Shown piece by piece: positions 61,701-64,000 of a DNA stretch of 64,000 bases. The position numbers and the translations under genes were made by a program. Source of the stretch: Kriegella sp963975415 (GTDB taxonomy: Bacteria; Bacteroidota; Bacteroidia; Flavobacteriales; Flavobacteriaceae); contig NZ_CAXBGN010000005.1 of NCBI RefSeq assembly GCF_963975415.1, positions 310,001 through 374,000 of the forward strand, written 5' to 3'. Each line of letters begins with the position of its first letter. Position 1 is the stretch's first letter. The notes beneath the pieces are model-generated. The model did not search any database, was not told the origin of the DNA, and saw only the letters and a list, made by a program, of their open reading frames with translations.

Positions 61701-62810
61701 TTAAAAATCATAGGTCACCCCGACACCTAATAATTGTTTGAATTGTAGGCGTGGCCGACCTGGGTTGGTGACAATACCATTGGCGTCGACCTGTTCGTCG
61801 AATAGAATATCATCATCGTAAATAAAGTGGGTACCAATTGTGGTAAGAATATTTTTATTGACCCTGAGACTAACATCTAACTCCCAGTCTACATCAATAT
61901 TTCCAAAGTCTATCAAATAATCGGTGTATAGATTAATTCTGTGCTTTAATCCTACATTTTCGTATAGTTTGGTCTCCCAGGTATTGGTTACAAGAAAACC
62001 AAAACCTAAAAGCACATTCTGCCCTGGTGTTATTATGTTGCCATCGGCATCGAGAACAGCTTTTTCTACACCAAAAGACCCTTTGTCAGCTAAATCTTGG
62101 TCTAAAACAAAGGTGGCTCTTTGGGTGATGGGAGAAATATAAAGGTTAAATTTTTGATCCTTTGTGATATAGGAGGTACCGGCACCTAGAAAAGAATAAC
62201 CTGGTGCCATAAAACGTGATTTGGGAGTGGTACGGTCAGGATATTTATACCCGTTCGAGAATTGTGTATTGAAATTAGCCTTTACCGAATAATACCAATT
62301 ACTGATTGTATCTCTTTGGTAGCCAAACGTAGAACTAAAGCGAACCGCATCATCGGTCTTTCTTAGTTTCTGGTTTTCCTGGAGGTTCAATCCATACCGC
62401 ATTTCCATATTATTATCCCACTGTATATAACGGAATTTGTAATTTCTTTCAAAACGTACATTGCCTAAAGCTGTTACAGAATTGTTTCCCCCGGCATTCC
62501 AATTTACAAAGGCCACTTCGCTAAAATTTATACCAAACTTGTTGATGTTAGTCCAAAATGAAGGGACCCTAAATCTTTTATAAGGCTTGTTCAATGCTTT
62601 GGTTTGCTTAAACGAAATCACCGGATTGGTAAGGTTGGCCCCTCTTGGGATATGTTTTATCTTTTCTTGGGTCTTACGTATCACAATCGTATCAATGGCG
62701 ATTGTATCTACCTGGGTTTCGGTAGGAATGGTGTCTTGTGCTGAAATTGTTGAAAACCAAAAAATGAAAAGAAAAGAAAAAAAAGCTTTTGTGAGAAGAC
62801 TATTTTGCAT
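61701..62810 (-). CDS. DUF3078 outer-membrane-type protein
   Basis: A 369-residue DUF3078 protein. A signal peptide (SLLTKAFFSFLFIFWFSTISAQ) is followed by a linker of T/I/D repeats (TQVDTIAIDTIVIRKTQ). The DUF3078 beta-rich domain has SFWTNINKFGINFSEVAFVNWNAGG-like text (split here), RYGLNLQENQKLRKTDD and the final barrel strand FKQLLGVGVTYDF. Predicted to be an outer-membrane barrel of unknown role. Its ATG overlaps the end of dxs by 11 bases; the dxs-DUF3078 pairing is common in Flavobacteriia. Confidence 0.9.
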   Translation of the reverse strand: MQNSLLTKAFFSFLFIFWFSTISAQDTIPTETQVDTIAIDTIVIRKTQEKIKHIPRGANLTNPVISFKQTKALNKPYKRFRVPSFWTNINKFGINFSEVAFVNWNAGGNNSVTALGNVRFERNYKFRYIQWDNNMEMRYGLNLQENQKLRKTDDAVRFSSTFGYQRDTISNWYYSVKANFNTQFSNGYKYPDRTTPKSRFMAPGYSFLGAGTSYITKDQKFNLYISPITQRATFVLDQDLADKGSFGVEKAVLDADGNIITPGQNVLLGFGFLVTNTWETKLYENVGLKHRINLYTDYLIDFGNIDVDWELDVSLRVNKNILTTIGTHFIYDDDILFDEQVDANGIVTNPGRPRLQFKQLLGVGVTYDF

Positions 62811-64000
62811 TTAAAATGGTGTTGATGTGGTTCTTGATTGAAATGGCGTCGATTTTGGCGATATGTTGTAGTTCTGTTGTGGTTCCGTGTTCCAGAAAAT
62901 TATCTGCAATGCCCAAAACGGATATTTTGTTGGTATATGCTCTAGAATTGGCAAACTCGAGTATGGCACTTCCAAACCCCCCGGTTTTACAACCATCTTC
63001 AATGGTAATGATTTGTTGATAATTGTTGAAAATGTAATTAAGCATTTTTTGGTCTAGTGGTTTTATAAAGCGCATATTGTAATGCCCAATGCAATCCTTT
63101 TCTGGTAGACTGGCAATTACCTCACGAGCGATATTACCAATATGTCCGATGGAGAGCACAGCAATTTTCGTTCCTTTTTTTAATTCTTGAGAAATTCCTA
63201 TAGATATTTTTTTGAACGGAAGTTGCCAGTTTGTGAGAACTCCAGATCCTCTCGGATAACGAATAGCTATTGGGTGGGGTAGGTCTAGTTGGGCCGTATA
63301 CATTATATTACGTAATTCTTCTTCGTTCATCGGGGCAAAAATAATGAGGTTCGGAATACAACGCAAATACGCCATATCGAATACGCCATGATGGGTAGGT
63401 CCATCTTGTCCGACAATACCCGCACGGTCGAGACAAAAAATAACGGGAATATTCTGTAATGCCACATCATGAATCACTTGGTCATAGGCCCGCTGTAAGA
63501 AAGTGGAATAAATATTGCAAAATGGAATAAGTCCTTCAGCTGCCATCCCTGCCGCCAAAGTTACGGCATGTTGTTCTGCAATGCCTACGTCAAAAGCCCT
63601 ATCGGGCATTTGTTCCATCATAATTTTTAGGGAGCTTCCTGTTGGCATCGCCGGTGTGATACCAACGATTTTGTCATTTTGTTTTGCCAGTTCTACAATG
63701 GTGTGCCCAAAAACGTCTTGATATTTTGGAGGTTGTTTTACTGGTGGTTTTTTGTGGATTTCCCCGGTAAGACGATTAAATTTCCCTGGTGCATGATAGA
63801 CCACCTGATTTTCTTCGGCCTTTTTTAAGCCTTTACCTTTGGTGGTGATTATATGTAAAATTTTGGGACCCTTAATATTTTTTAGCCGTTTCAGTTGATG
63901 CAGCAATGCATTTAGATCGTGGCCGTCAATGGGGCCTGTATAATCAAAATTTAGGCATTCAAAGATATTTTCGTCTTTGGCAATACCTTTTTTCACATTG
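62800..64000 (-). CDS. dxs: 1-deoxy-D-xylulose-5-phosphate synthase (partial, 5' end outside window)
   Basis: First enzyme of the MEP isoprenoid pathway, joining pyruvate and glyceraldehyde 3-phosphate with thiamine diphosphate. About 400 C-terminal residues are present; the first roughly 190, with the ThDP diphosphate-binding motif, lie beyond position 64000. Seen are DYTGPIDGHDLNALLHQL, the pyrimidine-binding domain with DVGIAEQHAVTLAAGMA (catalytic Glu), DRAGIVGQDGPTHHG, and the C-terminal transketolase domain ITIEDGCKTGGFGSAIL. The reading frame is open to the window edge. It ends inside the DUF3078 start. Confidence 0.97.
   Translation of the reverse strand, partial: NVKKGIAKDENIFECLNFDYTGPIDGHDLNALLHQLKRLKNIKGPKILHIITTKGKGLKKAEENQVVYHAPGKFNRLTGEIHKKPPVKQPPKYQDVFGHTIVELAKQNDKIVGITPAMPTGSSLKIMMEQMPDRAFDVGIAEQHAVTLAAGMAAEGLIPFCNIYSTFLQRAYDQVIHDVALQNIPVIFCLDRAGIVGQDGPTHHGVFDMAYLRCIPNLIIFAPMNEEELRNIMYTAQLDLPHPIAIRYPRGSGVLTNWQLPFKKISIGISQELKKGTKIAVLSIGHIGNIAREVIASLPEKDCIGHYNMRFIKPLDQKMLNYIFNNYQQIITIEDGCKTGGFGSAILEFANSRAYTNKISVLGIADNFLEHGTTTELQHIAKIDAISIKNHINTILNAK

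Noticed and set aside
1..64000. CRISPR arrays, tRNA, rRNA, insertion sequences, prophage genes
   Set aside because: Looked for repeat-spacer patterns, cloverleaf segments, transposase or integrase motifs and phage proteins; none was recognised. The 138-bp inverted-repeat element at 6839 has no transposase and no target duplication.

Overview
The window is AT-rich chromosomal DNA from a member of the Bacteroidota, most likely a marine Flavobacteriaceae (Zobellia/Maribacter/Arenibacter-like; the genus is inference). Supporting signs are promoters of the TAnnTTTG type, few Shine-Dalgarno sequences, many secreted or lipoprotein genes with short N-terminal signals, a hybrid two-component system with Reg_prop repeats, a BrxA/BrxB bacilliredoxin, DUF3078 and DUF4412 proteins, and the order yicC-gmk-nadD. 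No rRNA, tRNA, CRISPR array, intact insertion sequence or prophage was seen.

Layout. 0-13.4 kb: mostly housekeeping and small stand-alone genes (secreted protein, PA0069-type radical SAM enzyme, DGPF protein with an ECF42-like sigma factor, outer-membrane barrel, HD hydrolase with PlsC, bacilliredoxin, TerB-DnaJ protein, HupE-like protein, dCMP deaminase with S41 peptidase, MarC, DUF3109). A decayed TonB-dependent receptor lies at 8.5-8.9 kb. 13.4-21.6 kb: a LytTR response regulator with its TPR histidine kinase, a gene-poor stretch with candidate regulator boxes, and an orphan 1347-residue hybrid two-component regulator. 21.6-30.1 kb: an accessory cell-surface island of small lipoproteins, a secreted TPR-CHAT (caspase-like) protein, a convergent ECF sigma/TPR anti-sigma pair, a DUF4412 protein and a DUF4870-like membrane protein. 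31-36.8 kb: ribonucleotide reductase nrdB-nrdA and a trpB2-type tryptophan synthase beta. 36.8-49.3 kb: an oxidative sugar-catabolism island with two GMC oxidoreductases, a gluconate-dehydrogenase-type small subunit, three TIM-barrel isomerases, a nucleoside-permease-like transporter, a Gfo/Idh/MocA dehydrogenase and two DUF1080 (3-keto-glycoside hydrolase) lipoproteins. 49.3-51.7 kb: SdpI-like protein and yicC-gmk-nadD. 51.7-56.3 kb: lactonase, sialidase, amidohydrolase and CAP-domain protein. 56.5-60.2 kb: phosphate porin and PiT transporter behind a Pho-box-like repeat. 60.3-64 kb: dGTPase, DUF3078 protein and the 3' part of dxs.

How genes work together. The sugar island reads as a pathway: periplasmic oxidation of a glycoside to its 3-keto form by the GMC/subunit-3 complex, cleavage by DUF1080 lipoproteins, import by the MFS transporter, and isomerisation/reduction by the TIM-barrel and Gfo/Idh enzymes. 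The CHAT island is the most novel part. A secreted, C-terminally anchored caspase-like protease sits beside a membrane anti-sigma factor with a periplasmic TPR domain. Two of the island's transcription units carry the same three-part upstream repeat (GTTACAT-N3-TTGCATA-N4-GTTACAT), the first directly downstream of the orphan hybrid regulator. This suggests one regulon, but it is inference.
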